Below, in pieces: positions 37,782 through 51,030 of a stretch of 64,000 nt of DNA. Location of the stretch: NCBI GenBank assembly GCA_020466095.1, contig CM035806.1, positions 7,753,751-7,817,750 on the forward strand, read 5' to 3'. The stretch is from Chlorops oryzae (Eukaryota; Arthropoda; Insecta; Diptera; Chloropidae). Below the pieces are notes generated by a model. That model was not told the origin of the DNA. It was given only the letters and a program-made list of their open reading frames with translations, and ran no database searches. Both the position numbers and the translations under genes were made by a program. Numbering within the stretch: position 1 is the stretch's first letter; the number at the start of each line of letters is the position of its first letter.

Positions 37782-38930
37782 ACTACTATCTTCAATTTTC
37801 ATAAATAACAATCCAATCAGGTGTGGTGCTGTGCTGTGCCAACAACCCTGAAACTGAACGATGCCATTGTTTTTTTTTTTTTTTTTTTTTTTGTAAATAT
37901 GTATAAGCCATTAGCATTTGAAAAGGACTCCATTCGAAGGAGCAAACTACGGTTCACACAACAGTGGTCGATGGGCAAACGATGAGGCGCTACAAATTTC
38001 CGTGAAGGAAACATTTTTTGCATTTGTATTCCACAGAATTGATCTTGACATTGAAGAAAATTGAAGGTAATTTTTTTTCTGAGACGGCGACAATAAGCCT
38101 TCACTTATTTGATCAAATACCCCCTGTTGGTTCGCGAAAAAACTAAACTTAATTCTATGCTATTTTATGATATCAACAAGCATGTAAGTCCCCATGCATG
38201 GAAGCTGCCCTCACAAAATGTCAAGCATAGACTCGAAACGAATTCGCGTACACACCAGACGCTTAAAAGAGAATTTTTCAATTTCATGGACGTGTCTCCT
38301 CTGTAGGTATTTCCTAATTTTTTTATTCATTTATTTTTATTATTATTATTTATATTTTTTTTTTTTTTTTTTTTTAAGTGTACATAAGCCCATGTGTAGA
38401 GACACAAGTGCAGAGCGTGCCATTTAATCTGAGCAAATTGAAAAGAGCCAATTCATCATGCTGTCCCGCCGTCAGTTATGCCAAGCTAAGCCAAGCCCTG
38501 CCAAACTAAGTCAAATCAAGCCAAGTCAAGTGATATTGTGCAATATTCCGGTACACGGAAGAGATCTTCTCTGTCTGTTCTGAGTCACAATATCGTTATT
38601 CAGAATTTATTTAAATTGAATCGCATCCAATTGGAGAATTCACTTAGAGGGTCCGGTCCGGTCCGGTCCGGTCGGTCGGAATCTTTGATTCGAATGATGT
38701 CAAAGTTTTTCCCGCAAAGAATAAAACAAAAAATTACTAAGAGATGCGTGAGTCAGTAGTAAGTAAGTCAATCGCGGACAGACGGACTGAGGAGGGATAC
38801 AACAGCCGCAGGAACATACAATGTACATGTATGTATGAGAATAATGCGAATTTTTTAATTATCGATAAATCGATTAGCTTCAAAGGCGGGGGAGAAATTT
38901 TTCAAAAATAAAAAAATATAGTATCGTATT
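37782..38930. repeat. short simple repeats, otherwise nothing
   Basis: Poly-T runs at 37868-37891 and 38360-38376, CCAAG-type repeats at 38479-38530, and (GGTCC)n at 38649-38674. No gene. Confidence 0.6.
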
Positions 38931-39394
38931 AACCCTTTTGCAACAAATGATTCGTATAATGCAACTATTGATGTGATGTTAAACATCAAGGGCCAATTAC
39001 TTCAATTTTTTCAATTAAGTTTCAAATGCAGTAATGCAGCATGGTAGGTTCTGAAAGGGTTAATTGTGATTTTGTTTTACTTTGTATTAAGACAACATTT
39101 AATACAACATGGAAAACGATACCTTATAACCCCCAACCAACCCGGAAAAAGGAAAAAATTTTTCCAAATTTGCATAAAGGGAAAAAGATTGCAAGAAAAG
39201 AGTGGACTGCAGCGGAATTTTCGAACCACGCTGTCTAGGCTCCAGATTTCATTCCTGCCCCGCTTTTAAAGTAATTTATTGTGACGTCATACCCTTATGA
39301 AATCCGTTGGCTCATGGTAGAAAAAGAACTGAAACTGTATATGCCCGCTCTCGCTCTGAAAATAAGACTGACAATATTACTGACAGTTGATGTG

Positions 39395-40490
39395 ACAGCG
39401 ACAGAAGGTCTGACAGTAGGTCTGACAGATGGTCTGACAGTAGGTATGACAGTAGTTCTGACAGTAGGTATGACAACAGGTTTGACAGTAGCTCTGACAG
39501 TAGATATGACAGTAGTTCTGACAGTAGGTCTGACAGTAGCTCTGACAGAAGGTCTGATAGAAGGTCTGACAGTAGGTATGACAGAAGGTCTGATAGAAGG
39601 TCTGACAGTAGGTATGACAGTAGGTATAACAGTAAGTATAACAACAGGTCTGACAGTATTTTTGACAGTAAGTCTGGCAGAAAGTCTGATAATAGGTCTG
39701 ACAGTAGGTCTGACAGAAGGTCTGACAGTAAATCTGACAGTAGTTCTGACAGTAGGTCTGACAGTAGGTATGACAGTAGGTATGACAGTAGGTCTGACAG
39801 TAGTTCTGACAGTAGGTATGACAGTAGGTATGACAGTAGGTATGACAGTAGCTCTGACAGTAGTTCTGACAGTAGGTCTGACAGTAGGTATGACAGTTGG
39901 TATGACAGTAAATCTGACAGTATTTGTGACAGTAGTTCTGACAGTAGGTCTGACAGTAGGTATGACAGTAGGTATGACAGTAGGTATGACAGTAGGTATG
40001 ACAGTAGGTATGACAGTAGGTATGACAGTAGGTCTGACAGAAGGTCTGATAGAAGGTCTGACAGTAGGTATGACAGTAGGTATAACAGTAAGTATAACAA
40101 AAGGTCTGACAGTATTTTTGACAGTAAGTCTGGCAGAAAGTCTGATAATAGGTCTGACAGAAGGTCTGACAGTAGGTATGACAGTAGGTATGGCAGTAGG
40201 TATGACAGTAGGTAGGACAGTAGTTCTGACAGTAGGTATGATAGTAGGTCTGACAGAAGGTCTGACAGTAGGTCTGACAGTAGGTCTGACAGATGGTCTG
40301 ACAGTAGGTCTGACAGATGGTCTGACAGTAGGTATGACAGTAGGTAGGACAGTAGTTCTGACAGTAGTTATGACAGTAGGTATGACAGTAAGTATGACAA
40401 AAGGTCTGACAGTATTTTTAACAGTAAGTCTGATAATAGGTCTGACAGAAGGTCTGATAGTAAATTTGAAAGTAGGTCTAAAATAAAAAC
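39395..40490. repeat. 12-bp minisatellite (CTGACAGTAGGT), about 1.1 kb
   Basis: About 90 units of CTGACAGTAGGT / ATGACAGTAGGT with GAAGGT and GTATTT variants. A variant-rich block from 39581 recurs at 40037, an offset of 456 = 38 units. Because 12 is a multiple of 3, frames of 401 (plus) and 262 (minus) codons stay open; they are not called genes. Confidence 0.95.
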
Positions 40491-40892
40491 TTCTAACCTC
40501 GGACTTTCAGAAGGATTTTCAAAGTATCAAATGAACGCGACGGATCTTTGAATTCCCGTTAACTTTAAATCGCACTACTTCGGTTAATTTTTGATTTCTT
40601 TTCTCTTTTCTGTTTTCTATCGGAAGGCACTCGTCGCGGTTTTTTTTTATATATATTTAAATTTTAAGTCTTTAACAGATCCATTGAGGTCTTATCTTGG
40701 TCTTTTGTTAACTCTGCAAGAAAAATGGGAATTGTGCAAAGAGGCGTCATTTTAATTTTTTTTTATTTAAAATAAATTTCTTATATTGCGCGATAAAAAA
40801 ATCTTTTTAACCGAAAGTCCGCTTGAAAGAGACAAAAAAAAAAAAAAAAAAAAAAGATAAGAGAAATGGCCAAAAATCGCTTTTTTCATTTA

Positions 40893-41403
40893 CAGTAGAG
40901 TCTGGATGGGGTGAGCCCGCCCGCTAGAGTGAACTCATACATTTTTTCATTGAGCATTCCGCTTTAGTGTGAACATTCATAAAACCCCTCTAGTGTGAAC
41001 AAAATTTTAAGACATACATACATAGGTACATACATAAGTTTGGGCATTGTTCGCATTTACATTTTGAGGAGTTTAGATAAATGTGATCAAACAGAATGAA
41101 TATACCCGTCGACACAAAACTTGTAAGTACATACAAAGTTAAATTATGAGATGCAAAAATTTCCATTCACCAAAGGAAAAATGGGAAATTACAAATGAAC
41201 CTGGATAAGTTGTTGATGTTTCATCTTTGGCTCTCGTAAACATGAACTTCTAAGCATGAAAGTGTGAACAATTAAATTTGCGTGAATATTTCAATCAAAT
41301 AAACCAAATTCAACTTACAAACATTGAGACTCGATAGTGTGAACAGGCTCGATTACATGAACAGATCTTGCAAAAATTCGTTCACTCTATCCAGACTCTA
41401 CTG
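40893..41403. mobile_element. pogo/Tigger-like element, family B, 511 bp
   Basis: CAGTAGAGTCTGGATGGGGT and CACTCTATCCAGACTCTACTG bound it with TA duplications (40891-40892, 41404-41405). GTGTGAACA boxes sit near both ends. No transposase. Confidence 0.88.
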
Positions 41404-42161
41404 TATTTAATTTTTTTTTTTTTTAGTTTAAGAGAAATAAATAACAAAACGAAATTAAAAAAAAAAAAATTATTTCTGAGTCTGCACAGCTGCTGACTTG
41501 AGAAATCGCAATAGCGTCCAGAATTTCAATAAAAAAGCAGCATTAAATTAAAAAAAAATTATTTTATTAATTTTGATTTTTTTTTTAAATAAGTACTTAT
41601 TTAAAATTTTTAATTCAAAAAAAACATTTTTTTTTATTTTGATTTTTTATTATTCAATTATTTTTATTTATTTATTTTTATATACTTATAGGTATATATG
41701 TATATATATATTTTTTTTTTTAGTTTCTATTTTAATTGACAAAAGACCAAAAAAAAAACAAGAACCCAATGCAAAACACACGTCAAAACAAAACGAATAA
41801 ACAACAATAAAAACATTTAACAAAATTGTTTGAAGAAAAACAACAATCAGAAGAAGAAGAAGAACAGCAGCGAGCCACCACGCACAAACTTTGTTTACGA
41901 ATGCGAAATTTTCGAAATGTGAGAGAGAGAGAGAGAGAGAGAAAAAGGACGCGCGAACGAACGCACTTCTTGTTTTTGTTACGAATTGGAAGCAAGAGGA
42001 AAAATAAAGCTGAATTGCTTCGGTCTGATGTCGATGACTGACTGACTGACGACGGACAAAATTCAACGAGCGAAGGCACAACCACACAACAGACACAACA
42101 TACGCCACGGCAAGCCACGGCGTCGTCAGCTCGACGGCAAGACACCAAGCCAGCCAGTCAC
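41404..42161. other. no gene; AT-rich and short GA run
   Basis: Poly-A/T-rich to about 41820, a (GA)n run at 41921-41942, then more balanced sequence with a TGACTGACTGAC run at about 42036. Frames overlap on both strands without motifs. Confidence 0.5.
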
Positions 42162-42460
42162 ATCCCTGCAGAATGTGGGACTAGTCCGGCGGGTAGTCCC
42201 CGGAGTAGAACAAAATTCACTAGGACTCATCCCTCATAATTTGCATATGCATGGGCTCAACTGACGCATTTAACATTGCATTTACCTAGGAAAGTAACTA
42301 GTCACAGTTATGGCACATTTGGACTAGACTGGCGAGTATCTCCAGTTTGGCCGATTTTTGGTCAATTTGTATTTTTGTAAATTTAATGAAAAAAAATTTA
42401 TGTTTTTTTTTTGCTTTTTTGTTTTTTAAATATTTTTTTTTTTACTTCTTTTTTAATTTT

Positions 42461-42530
42461 CTTGCCTCGGACGAACCTCGAACCGCTGATCTCTGGATTG
42501 GTAACTCTGCGTCTTAACCATTACGCTAAA
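42461..42530 (-). other. tRNA-like segment
   Basis: The minus strand reads GCGTAATGGTTAAGACGC (A-box-like) and CAGCGGTTCGAGGTTCGTC (B-box-like). Close relative of 7055-7128, including flanks (GGTTGCTCGAGTTTT). Confidence 0.55.
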
Positions 42531-42704
42531 CAATTAATTATCAAAACACGAACTTAAGTTTTTGGTTGCTCGAGTTTTTGTGAAACGCGTGTATAGAATT
42601 TTTTACTAGGTACAAACACTTTTTTTGGTGAATAATAAATATTTTTAAAAAAAATTATTTATGAAAAAAATGCTTACAATATTTTTTTGTTTCAAGATAA
42701 ACTA

Positions 42705-43350
42705 CAGTCGAACTTCCTTATAATGAAGTCGCACGGGACCAGAAAATCACTTCATTATATAGAAACTTCATTTTACAGAAACTTTAATATATTTCACTTT
42801 TATTTAAAATAATCAGATATTTTTGTTTGGACTACATTTTTCCATTTTTCGTCCTCGACAAAACCTTCCATTACAGAAAGGGATTCAAGTACATTAGTCG
42901 GTATGTTACTTTTCATCTCCACATATGTCCGAAGTACGTCAATTGATGAGCTAACCTGTCCTACTGTAGCTAACACCTTTGCGTCATTTTCGCTTCGTTG
43001 ACTATCCGCGAGTGACTGCTGCCTAAACTTGTTTTCTTCTGTTTTTTGTTACATATTGCGAAATTATTGGGAGTCCCCTTTTTATGTTATACTTTTTTCT
43101 TGGTAAACAGTGTTGAACATACATAACCGAAAACTGTTGCAAAAATTCATTATATGGAGACAAAAATACATGGGAGTTTCATTTTCAGATGGAAATTTTT
43201 TTCATTGTACGGAAAAATTCACTGTATGGAAATTCATTATAAGGAGATCAAAAAACACTGAAAATGGAACGAAAAAGCTGTGCGTTTGAAATTATTTCAT
43301 AGTAGGGAGAACTTCATTGTATAGACGTTCACTATACGGAAGTTCGACTG
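42705..43350. mobile_element. pogo/Tigger-like element, family C, 646 bp
   Basis: CAGTCGAACTTCCTTATAAT and ATACGGAAGTTCGACTG with TA at both sides (42703-42704, 43351-43352). It is the longest family C copy; the extra interior has no intact transposase frame that I can recognise. Confidence 0.9.
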
Positions 43351-43416
43351 TATTAAAAAAATTAATTAAAATATGTAGGTACATAAGAAAATCTTGGGTA
43401 ATTGGGAAAAAAAAAT

Positions 43417-43490
43417 TCTCAACCGAGCCAGAGATCGAACCCCCACCGCCGCAGTGCTGAGCGAAAGTCAAAACCATTCAGCTAACGTAT
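43417..43490 (-). other. tRNA-like segment, partner of 42461-42530
   Basis: The minus strand reads GTTAGCTGAATGGTTTTGAC (A box) and GGTGGGGGTTCGATCTCTGG (B box). Followed, as at 7435, by GATCAGAATGCGAACT on the plus strand. Confidence 0.55.
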
Positions 43491-43819
43491 CCTTTGTAGA
43501 TCCAATGATCAGAATGCGAACTAACAGCAGACAATAAAAATTTTCTTTTCTACTTCGCAATCAAAGCACAAACCGTAAAGAAATCGTCAAACTCCATCTC
43601 CGTAGATCTCCTTTCAACTAGACGTTGTCTGGTTAAAAAGGATCTAGTCCCGCTGCAATCACATTTCATACAACAAGCTGCCGTCATTTTAACTAGTGAC
43701 ATTAGGACCATACCGGGGTCTAGTGCCTTTGTTGAAATTTACCCCGAACTTTCTGCAGGGATACTTTAGAGTAGAGCGAAAAGCAACGCTCATACGTCAC
43801 GTCGACCGATGGGCCGACG

Positions 43820-43880
43820 TTGAGTTGGCGGGCGGCATGCGGCATACGGCATACGGAATACGGCATACGACATAAGGCAC
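43820..43880. repeat. short GGCATAC minisatellite
   Basis: GGCATACGGCATACGGAATA and variants, a 7-8-bp unit over about 55 bp. Confidence 0.8.
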
Positions 43881-44755
43881 TCGGCTCTTATGGTTTATGC
43901 CCAGGGATGCCCGCGGAGCAAGCTTCGGAGCATTGAGAGCAAATGCTTGTGTACATACACAAAAGGCAACAAGCAAGCTGAGAAATCGAAACCTGTTTAG
44001 TCTGACACATATATTACTATATGTGGCACTCCCAACAACAACCGAATTAGTGATGCTAGAATGTTTTGAGTACTCACTCAATTTTGTAACTAAGCATTCT
44101 TGCGTTGAAATTTTCTAATGTTTTCTTTTTAGTATACAGCCTTTTAGCTTTTTGATGAAAGATTATGCAATACTGTGCCCTTTTCAAGAGAGGAGTTCAA
44201 AAAAGAAGTAGTTTTTGTATTCATTTTAGCATGATTTGTTATAAGTACTTGAGCCATTAGTTTGGTATCGAGCTAGAATTTTTTCTACATCACTGAAAAG
44301 TTCATATCAGCTGTTCTGTTTTGTAAACAAACATTCGGTCATATTCGAAGCATGAGTGCTCTTCTTTAGCGTTGTTGAAGAACAAAAGGAATATTTCACG
44401 TAAAGATTTTTGATATTATATAAAAACCATATTTTAGTCGAAAAAAATGAGTTTTAACAAAAAATATTTGACGAACACTTATACATGTACATGAGTTATA
44501 CCAAACATTTTGGTACATGTTACAAGATTTGAAAAGATTTGTTAGACCGGACGCGGAATTTCTCGGGGGCGTGCTACGTTTTTGATTTTTCCATAAGAAT
44601 GCATGCACAGGGGGCCTACTTCAATTCAACACACACGTTTTTTTCCAAGTGCCATCTATAGTACTATATGGTCTGACATCAGGCAGCGAACGAGTAAGAC
44701 CTATGTCGGATGAAGCAAAAAGAGAGAACTGAAAAAGGCGAAAAACGTTCTTCAG

Positions 44756-45116
44756 CAGTGATGCCAGATTGTGGGTTTTTCCCCATATTGTGGGTTTTTT
44801 CATTCAAAAAACGTGACATGGGGAAAAGTATGGGTAATTTTATATCGAAATTTATGCACTACATTTAAGGTATATTTACTACTACAATTTTAAGTTACTT
44901 TTATTTTTTTTGTTATTTTCTTGATACTTTTATTAAAATATTAAAATATTAAAACATTGCGTTTAAATCCAATGTTCAATTTTGAAATCGGTACGCCCAT
45001 ATTTTCAAAAAATCATTCTGGGTTTTTTCGTGGGTTTTTAGTTTTTGAAAATGGGGAAAAATGGGTTTTTTTCCAATATATGAGGGTTTTTTTATCGATA
45101 AAATCTGGCATCACTG
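44756..45116. mobile_element. hAT-type MITE, 8-bp duplication TTCTTCAG
   Basis: CAGTGATGCCAGATT and AATCTGGCATCACTG bound 361 bp; TTCTTCAG flanks both sides (44748-44755, 45117-45124). TGTGGGTTTTT boxes repeat inside. Confidence 0.92.
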
Positions 45117-45124
45117 TTCTTCAG

Positions 45125-46785
45125 TGCAATGCGCACACACACTATCGCAAGCTTTCAATGTAGTGGTGGGCATCCCTGTTTATGGCGAATGGAGTACACA
45201 TCAGTGTATGGCAGTGTACCGGCAGACCATCAATGCGATTAATGAAAAACAAAGGCAAAAGCAGATGCAAAAACAAATAGAAAAACAAAGAAAAAGACAA
45301 AGGCAAAAATAAAAATAAAAATAGAAACAGAAACGAAAAGAAAATGAGCGAGAAACGAAATCAAAAGAAGCAGCAATGGCAACAAAAAGCAATCCCGTCA
45401 ATGACACAAACATAGTAAAGTGGACAGCGTTTTGGATAGCAGATGGACCGATCCACGCCACCAGGGACGGGTGAAATCGTTAGAGCTTTGTGGTGGCTGG
45501 CTCCATTGACTACAGGGAAATGAGCGAACACGAACATACCGAAGCGAGCACGAGTACGAGTAGTAAGCCAACCAACAACAATCACCTTTTACCGCACTTA
45601 TTGCCGGTTGTGCGGTGGCCGTTGTTAATGTTAATATGTTGATGCCGATTCTGATGCCGATGTGGATGTGGATGGCGCTGACGATGCTGCCCAATGCCAA
45701 CGTTGCGTTTGCTGCTCTTCCCAGTTCGTTGATTAGTTGGCTCGCTTCTCAGTTGAATGATTCGGAACGTCAACGAAGCGCGCGGTTCGGGCTCAGAAGC
45801 TGCAGCTGAGGCTATGGCTGAGAGTGAAGCCAAGGCGGCAGCATGTTCGAGAGACGTGCATGGATTTCTGGTTACGAATTGACATGGATAAAAGTAATGA
45901 TTTTCGGTCATTTCTTTTCACGCAATTGCAATATAGGCGGCAAGGCAAGGCATGGCAAGTCGTCCGTAAATAGTCATGATATTTGTTGACGCTGGTGACT
46001 GTGACGGTGACGGTGACGATGGCGATGACACCAACGACAACGTCGCGTTCGACGGGCGAACAAACTAACGAACAGCCCAACGAACGAACGAACTAACCAA
46101 CCAAAATACCAGGCGATCAGACTGCGACAGCAAGCAAAGGAACAGGTGGTATACTACCAAACAGTTGCAACGACGTCATCACAATCATAAGCATCATCAC
46201 CATAATCATCATCACCATCGTATCGTCGTCATTATCGTCGCAATCGCCAACATTCGAACTTAAAATTCAATTTGCCAACAACGAGGCGAAAAGAACTCGA
46301 TTAGTCTCATTTATCGATGTGTACGAACGCGGTTCTTATTTTTTTCTTCGTCTTTCTTTCGTTCTTCTTTGTTTCTTTGTTTCTCTCATTCATTGTTTCT
46401 TTCTTTGTTTACTTAGTTTGCTAAAATTTTGATAATTTTTAGAGGAACCGGGGTAATATTTAAAGTAGATTTCATTTACATTGGGAAGAAATTCACTAAA
46501 AGCAAAAAGAATCCAGATGGTCCAAACCGGTGGCCGCTGCTTCGGCAAGGGGTCGTCCCTAATAATTGCCAAGAAAGTCTTAAGCAAAGTGGGGAATGAC
46601 TTTTCTGTCCAACCCCTGGTCCATTGCAGTATCAGAAGTTGTTGCTACGGGACCTATGGAACCAGTGCGCGACTGGCCGTGTTAAATTATGTCAAGGGAC
46701 AGTTTCCCACGGGATTTTCCTTTCCTTCCGGGATGTTGATTGAACCTCGGGTTTTTAAAGGTATTCAACACTTTTTTGCACTTTC
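45125..46785. other. no called gene; somewhat more GC-rich
   Basis: Mixed sequence with AAACA/GAAAC runs (45245-45360), a GATGTGGATGTGGATGGCG stretch (45660) and CATCATCACC repeats (46180-46230). It could hold upstream non-coding exons or enhancers of either gene, but nothing in the sequence proves this. The frame at 46481-46795 shows no motif. Confidence 0.4.
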
Positions 46786-46789
46786 TATC

Positions 46790-47770
46790 TCTTAACCCTT
46801 TATAGCATGCAAGCCCATATATGGTTTCTGTAGGTGATTTTTGATAAAAAAAAAACGATACATATATCGGAGTTGTTTATGAAGCCTTAATAAAACTATT
46901 TAGAGCGAAAAAAAGATTTATTTATCAAGCAATCAAAGGGTTAATGAAACTATTTGCCGTGCAATGATTTAAGTAATGGAGTGCACTCTCTTAAGCAGAC
47001 ACCTACGGGACACAAAATATGTCCGTTTAACAGAGGTGTCCATTTTAGAGAGAACTATTAGAGAAGCAAAAATACTAAAGCGATCCCAAAAAAAAGGTCC
47101 GCAAGGAGATAGTACACTGTATATCAGTCAGTATAAGGTTACTGGGAACAAAATTTTTTTTCTCAATTCAAGACATAAGTATGTTTCATAAAGGGTTAAT
47201 AAAAGCAATCTTTTTTCATTTATTTGATATATCAGTAAAGGGTTAATAAAAAAAAAAGTTTTTTCACTTTTTTATCATATCATGCAGCAAAGGGTTAATA
47301 AAACTATTTAACGTCAAAAAAAAGAAGAAATTTCCAATGATTTAATATAAGTACATACAAGTCAGTAAAGGGTTAATCAAACCATTTATGTACTGCGAGA
47401 AAAGAGTTTTTCTCAAGTTTTTAAACATATTAAGTATAAAGTAAAGGGTTAATAAAAGCAATCTTTTTTCATTTATTTGATATATCATGCAGTAAAGGGT
47501 TAATAAAAAATAAAAAAAATTTCACTTTTTTATTATATCATGCAGCAAAGGGTTAATAAAACTATTTAACGTCAAAAAAAAAAGAAATTTCCAATGATTT
47601 AATATACATACAAGTCAGTAAAGGGTTAATAAAACCATTTATGTACTGCGAGTAAAGAGTTTTTCTCAAGTTTTTAAACATATTAAGTATACCTATAGTA
47701 AAAGGTTAATAAAAGCAATTGCTTATTGAAAATATGCAGCAAAGGGTTAATAAAAAAATAAAATAAAAAT
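46790..47770. repeat. AAGGGTTAATAAAA satellite array 3, about 254-bp higher-order unit
   Basis: Monomers of about 64 bp with AAAGGGTTAATAAAA. Four monomer types repeat as a block: the type followed by GCAATCTTTTTTCATTT starts at about 47192 and 47446, and a variant at about 47700. Array 1 has a three-monomer block, so the organisation differs. A pogo family D element sits inside. Confidence 0.85.
46979..47119. mobile_element. pogo/Tigger-like MITE, family D, inside array 3
   Basis: GAGTGCACTCTCTTAAGC at the left (decayed CAGTGTACTC) and GGAGATAGTACACTG at the right, TA following. TGTCCGTTTAACAGAGGTGT lies inside. Confidence 0.75.
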
Positions 47771-49410
47771 AAATAAATAAATATAAATAAAAAGATAAGA
47801 AAAATAAAATTTTTAAAAAACCTGACGCAGGATAAAACTTATTTCGAAATATGTATGTATGTATGTATGTATGTACCAGCAAAGACCAAAAAAAAAAAAA
47901 AACTTTGCCCCAACTGCGCAATTCCAACGCGAATAATCCTTGAATAGGCTTGTGGAAGAATGATTGCATCCTGTCTGCAATTCGCTCGAAGTGCCAGAAG
48001 GCCAGAATGCACGAATGCGTAGCTCAATAAAATTTAACAATCATAGCGACAGACGACGTCACTTTCCGTCATAATTGCTCATTACAAATAACACCCTCGC
48101 AATGCACAGAACATACATACATACATACATACATACATACAAACACACATAGATGCGAGTTCCATTCGCTGAAATGCTGACACTTTATGGTACATTTTCT
48201 CTCACCAGCTTTTTCTCTAGCCCAATGCATCTCACACTGTATTCTCAATTTGACTCTTCTGTTTAAGTCCACCCGCATTTTTCACTGCAATTCAGTTTCA
48301 AACCTTCGCTCTCACCTATCTCACTCACACTCTCTCTCTATTCGCGCTCTCTTTTTTTTTTTTTTCGTTCTAAATCTGTGTTTACATGAATTCCCATTCA
48401 CATGCAAGCTGCTTTATGGCTTTCGGAGCGTTCTTCGCCCTCTTCTCCATCTTCGCGCTATTGGCTTTCGTGTATTCTTTCGTTCGCTCGTTCGCTCGTT
48501 CGCCACAGTTCTTATGTCCGGATTTTCTCTTAAAGCTTTTCAGCACAAAATATGAAGATTTGCTTGCTGAAATTCCTCAGCTCCTGTTCCAATGCTTGCT
48601 CGTGTTCAGTTGCTTAATGTTCGAGCGTTTGAGTCGAACAGACTTCATTCATTCAGCTTGCTTAGCTGACGAAAGAGCTTTGCGGATTTCTCCATTTCGT
48701 AGGGATTTCTGGTTTGTTGTGTTTTTTATATAGAGAACTACATGAATTGGACGGCGAATTACATTTTTCTCGGGTTTATTTCGGACTTTATTTGATTTTA
48801 TGTTATTTTTATTATTTTTTTGTTATTTTTCTGTTCTGTAAACAAAATGTTTTTATTGTGCATAATTGAAAAGAGTGATTTAAATTTCACTAAAAAATTT
48901 ATAAATGATTTGAGTGCGTGCAGGCTTCATGCAACTTATCTCTTTTTTTTTTTTGTTTAAAGAGAAGAATTGCTGAAATCGGCGTTCCACAATAAAGTGA
49001 ATCAAACTCTTGCTATTCCAGCGAGGGGAACCATTTTTGGTTTATAGGCATGGCGGACCCTATTCAACGGTTTAATAGATAATATGATAATAGAATAATG
49101 TAGGTATGACCTTTAACATGGCACAGCGGAGACAAGGAGCTCTACAATTTGATTGGTCCCCTTGTGGGAGTCTCACTGGAGCTGTGATTATTGATGAGAT
49201 AAAGATGGCACCGAATGTTCAGCAAGGATTTTGATTGTGGGCTATACCCCTGCATGGGATAAAATTGGTACACAGTACATACTGTGTAATACTTATGTAT
49301 GTGTAGTGGTGGACTTAAAAGTCATGTCATGCCCCGATGGTCAGTCATACTGACTATAAAACTGTTGCTATCGATAAATAATCTATCTTTAATTTCTCTA
49401 GAATTCCTAT
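47771..49410. other. no recognisable feature
   Basis: (ATGT)n at 47852-47874, (ACAT)n at 48111-48140, and TTCGCTCG runs near 48480-48500. Frames at 48187-48733 have no motif. Confidence 0.5.
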
Positions 49411-49411
49411 A

Positions 49412-49544
49412 TAGTCGAACTTCCCTTTAATGAATTCGCACGGGACCAGAAAATCACTTCATTATATAGAAATTTCATTTTGAATTTAATTCATAGTATA
49501 GAGAACTTCATTGTATAGACGTTCATTATACCGAAGTTCGACTG
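49412..49544. mobile_element. pogo/Tigger-like MITE, family C, copy 3
   Basis: TAGTCGAACTTCCCTTTAAT (first base changed from C) and CGAAGTTCGACTG, 133 bp, TA on both sides (49410-49411, 49545-49546). It is an internally deleted version of 36161-36345. Confidence 0.85.
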
Positions 49545-50276
49545 TAGCACCCGGAAGGGACTCCTAGTAAGTTATTTCGGGCCCGATAGCAGTTTCTCTT
49601 TTTTTTTATGCATTAAGCCTCCTTCGAACGTAACTGCTAATTACACAAGTAAATATGTACCTCTTGAGCGCCTTAAACCCCATCACAAAATCCGAACTCA
49701 TGGGAACTCAGCCCACTCAGCTTATTTCCTTTCTTCACAAGAAAACAATTTGTCAAAAGCTTCCCGCTAGTCGCAGTTATTTTAATGAAATAACATATTT
49801 ACGATCGGGTCTCAACTAGGGGCTCGAGACAAATAGTTTATGGCTTTCGAGCCGATATTTTTACTAAGCGTTAAAAGAAAAACATTTCGTAACAAGGTTA
49901 AGCATGAAAAGTTTTATTTTCCACAGCTCTTTTGAAACTTTATTAAATTTCAGACTGTGCTGGCAAAACCATTAATCAACGAGAGCTTATTTATGCTCTT
50001 ACAAATATTGCGAGACTCGGTTGAAGATTTCGTTTGCCTAAAAATTACTCTTATAAAATGTTCAAATGTTCCTCTCAAATGAATGTGAGTGCTGAAAGCA
50101 ACGACAGCGCAGCAAACAAGAACAAGCAACCGAACTTGTTTCAAATAACACAAACACTCAGTCAGTGCTCTGCTGTTAATGAGTAAAAAAAAAAAAAAAG
50201 CCAACGAAAAACTTAAAACTTATAAAAGAGCGCCAACCGGAAAGAGCAATCGATTCAATACGACCAACCCACTAGG

Positions 50277-51030
50277 CAAATATCTCTCGCATGACAAAAA
50301 TATCAATAATTTTCCCGATGACATTTAACTGACATTGTCACACATGAATGCGTGGACAATGTGGTCGTGAAATGGTGCTGTTCTTTGGCTCGATTCCCAT
50401 CGCCTACTTAGACTTGAATAGGATATATGCTTTAGTTTGGGTAAAAACAATACGAAGGGGCTCGAGTGCAAATCCAAGGTAAAAAGCAGTTCAAAAAATG
50501 TTGAAAATATGTATGTAAAAAAAATATTTAAAAAAAGATACAAAACATAAAAAATATACTTATATGAAAAAATACATATAAAAAAAATATTGTATATAAA
50601 AACAAAAAAAAAACAAAAAAAAATTATAAAAATATATATAAAAATGTTGAAAAACATTTAAACAGTTTAAAAAAAATATTTTTTTATATATAAAAAATAT
50701 GTAAAAAAAATTTTTTAAATATAAATATATATAAAAAAATATATATAAAAAAATATATATAAAAATATATCTGAAAATAAAAACTTTCGATAAAAAAAAA
50801 TAGAAAATGTAGCGAATAATTCCATTGCTCAGGCAAGAATTTGAAATTCGTTAAATAATTTTCAATGAATTGAGGTGTTCAAAGAGGGGGAATATCATGC
50901 TTTTTCTCGCTATCGCATCCTACGTCTGTGTCACGTCGTGTACAATTTGTCACACAATGTGATCCATCGAAATAACATTGATACCGGATCCAAAGTAACC
51001 CTGACATCATTGATGACTTTTCCTAATGAG
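50277..51030. mobile_element. element related to 24940-25475, with an AT-rich expansion
   Basis: CTCTCGCATGACAAAAATATC at the left and ATACCGGATCCAAAGTAACC then CTGACATCATTGATGAC at the right match the other copy. The centre (50510-50780) is an (AT)n/poly-A expansion. A decayed B-box-like CTCGAGTGCAAATCCAAGG is at about 50461. Confidence 0.5.

Larger units (their letters stand above)
42162..43762. mobile_element. ATCCCTGCAGAA-end element with tRNA-like pair and nested insert
   Basis: ATCCCTGCAGAATGT at 42162 and ACTTTCTGCAGGGAT ending 43762 are inverted. The centre holds a tRNA-like segment, a pogo family C insert (42705-43350) and a second tRNA-like segment. Without the insert the module aligns with 7020-7485 inside a different transposon family. 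Confidence 0.7.

Noticed and set aside
39281..40486. 401-codon plus-strand frame (LTVGMTVG repeats), possible membrane protein
   Set aside because: 12-bp repeat without stop codons; the minus strand is also open for 262 codons. No splice or start context.
43897..44118. Short frame upstream of the 44.7-kb MITE
   Set aside because: No motif and antisense frames of similar length; nothing supports coding.
46481..46795. 104-codon plus-strand frame
   Set aside because: Mixed composition but no domain, no splice context and flanked by repeats; length is compatible with chance.
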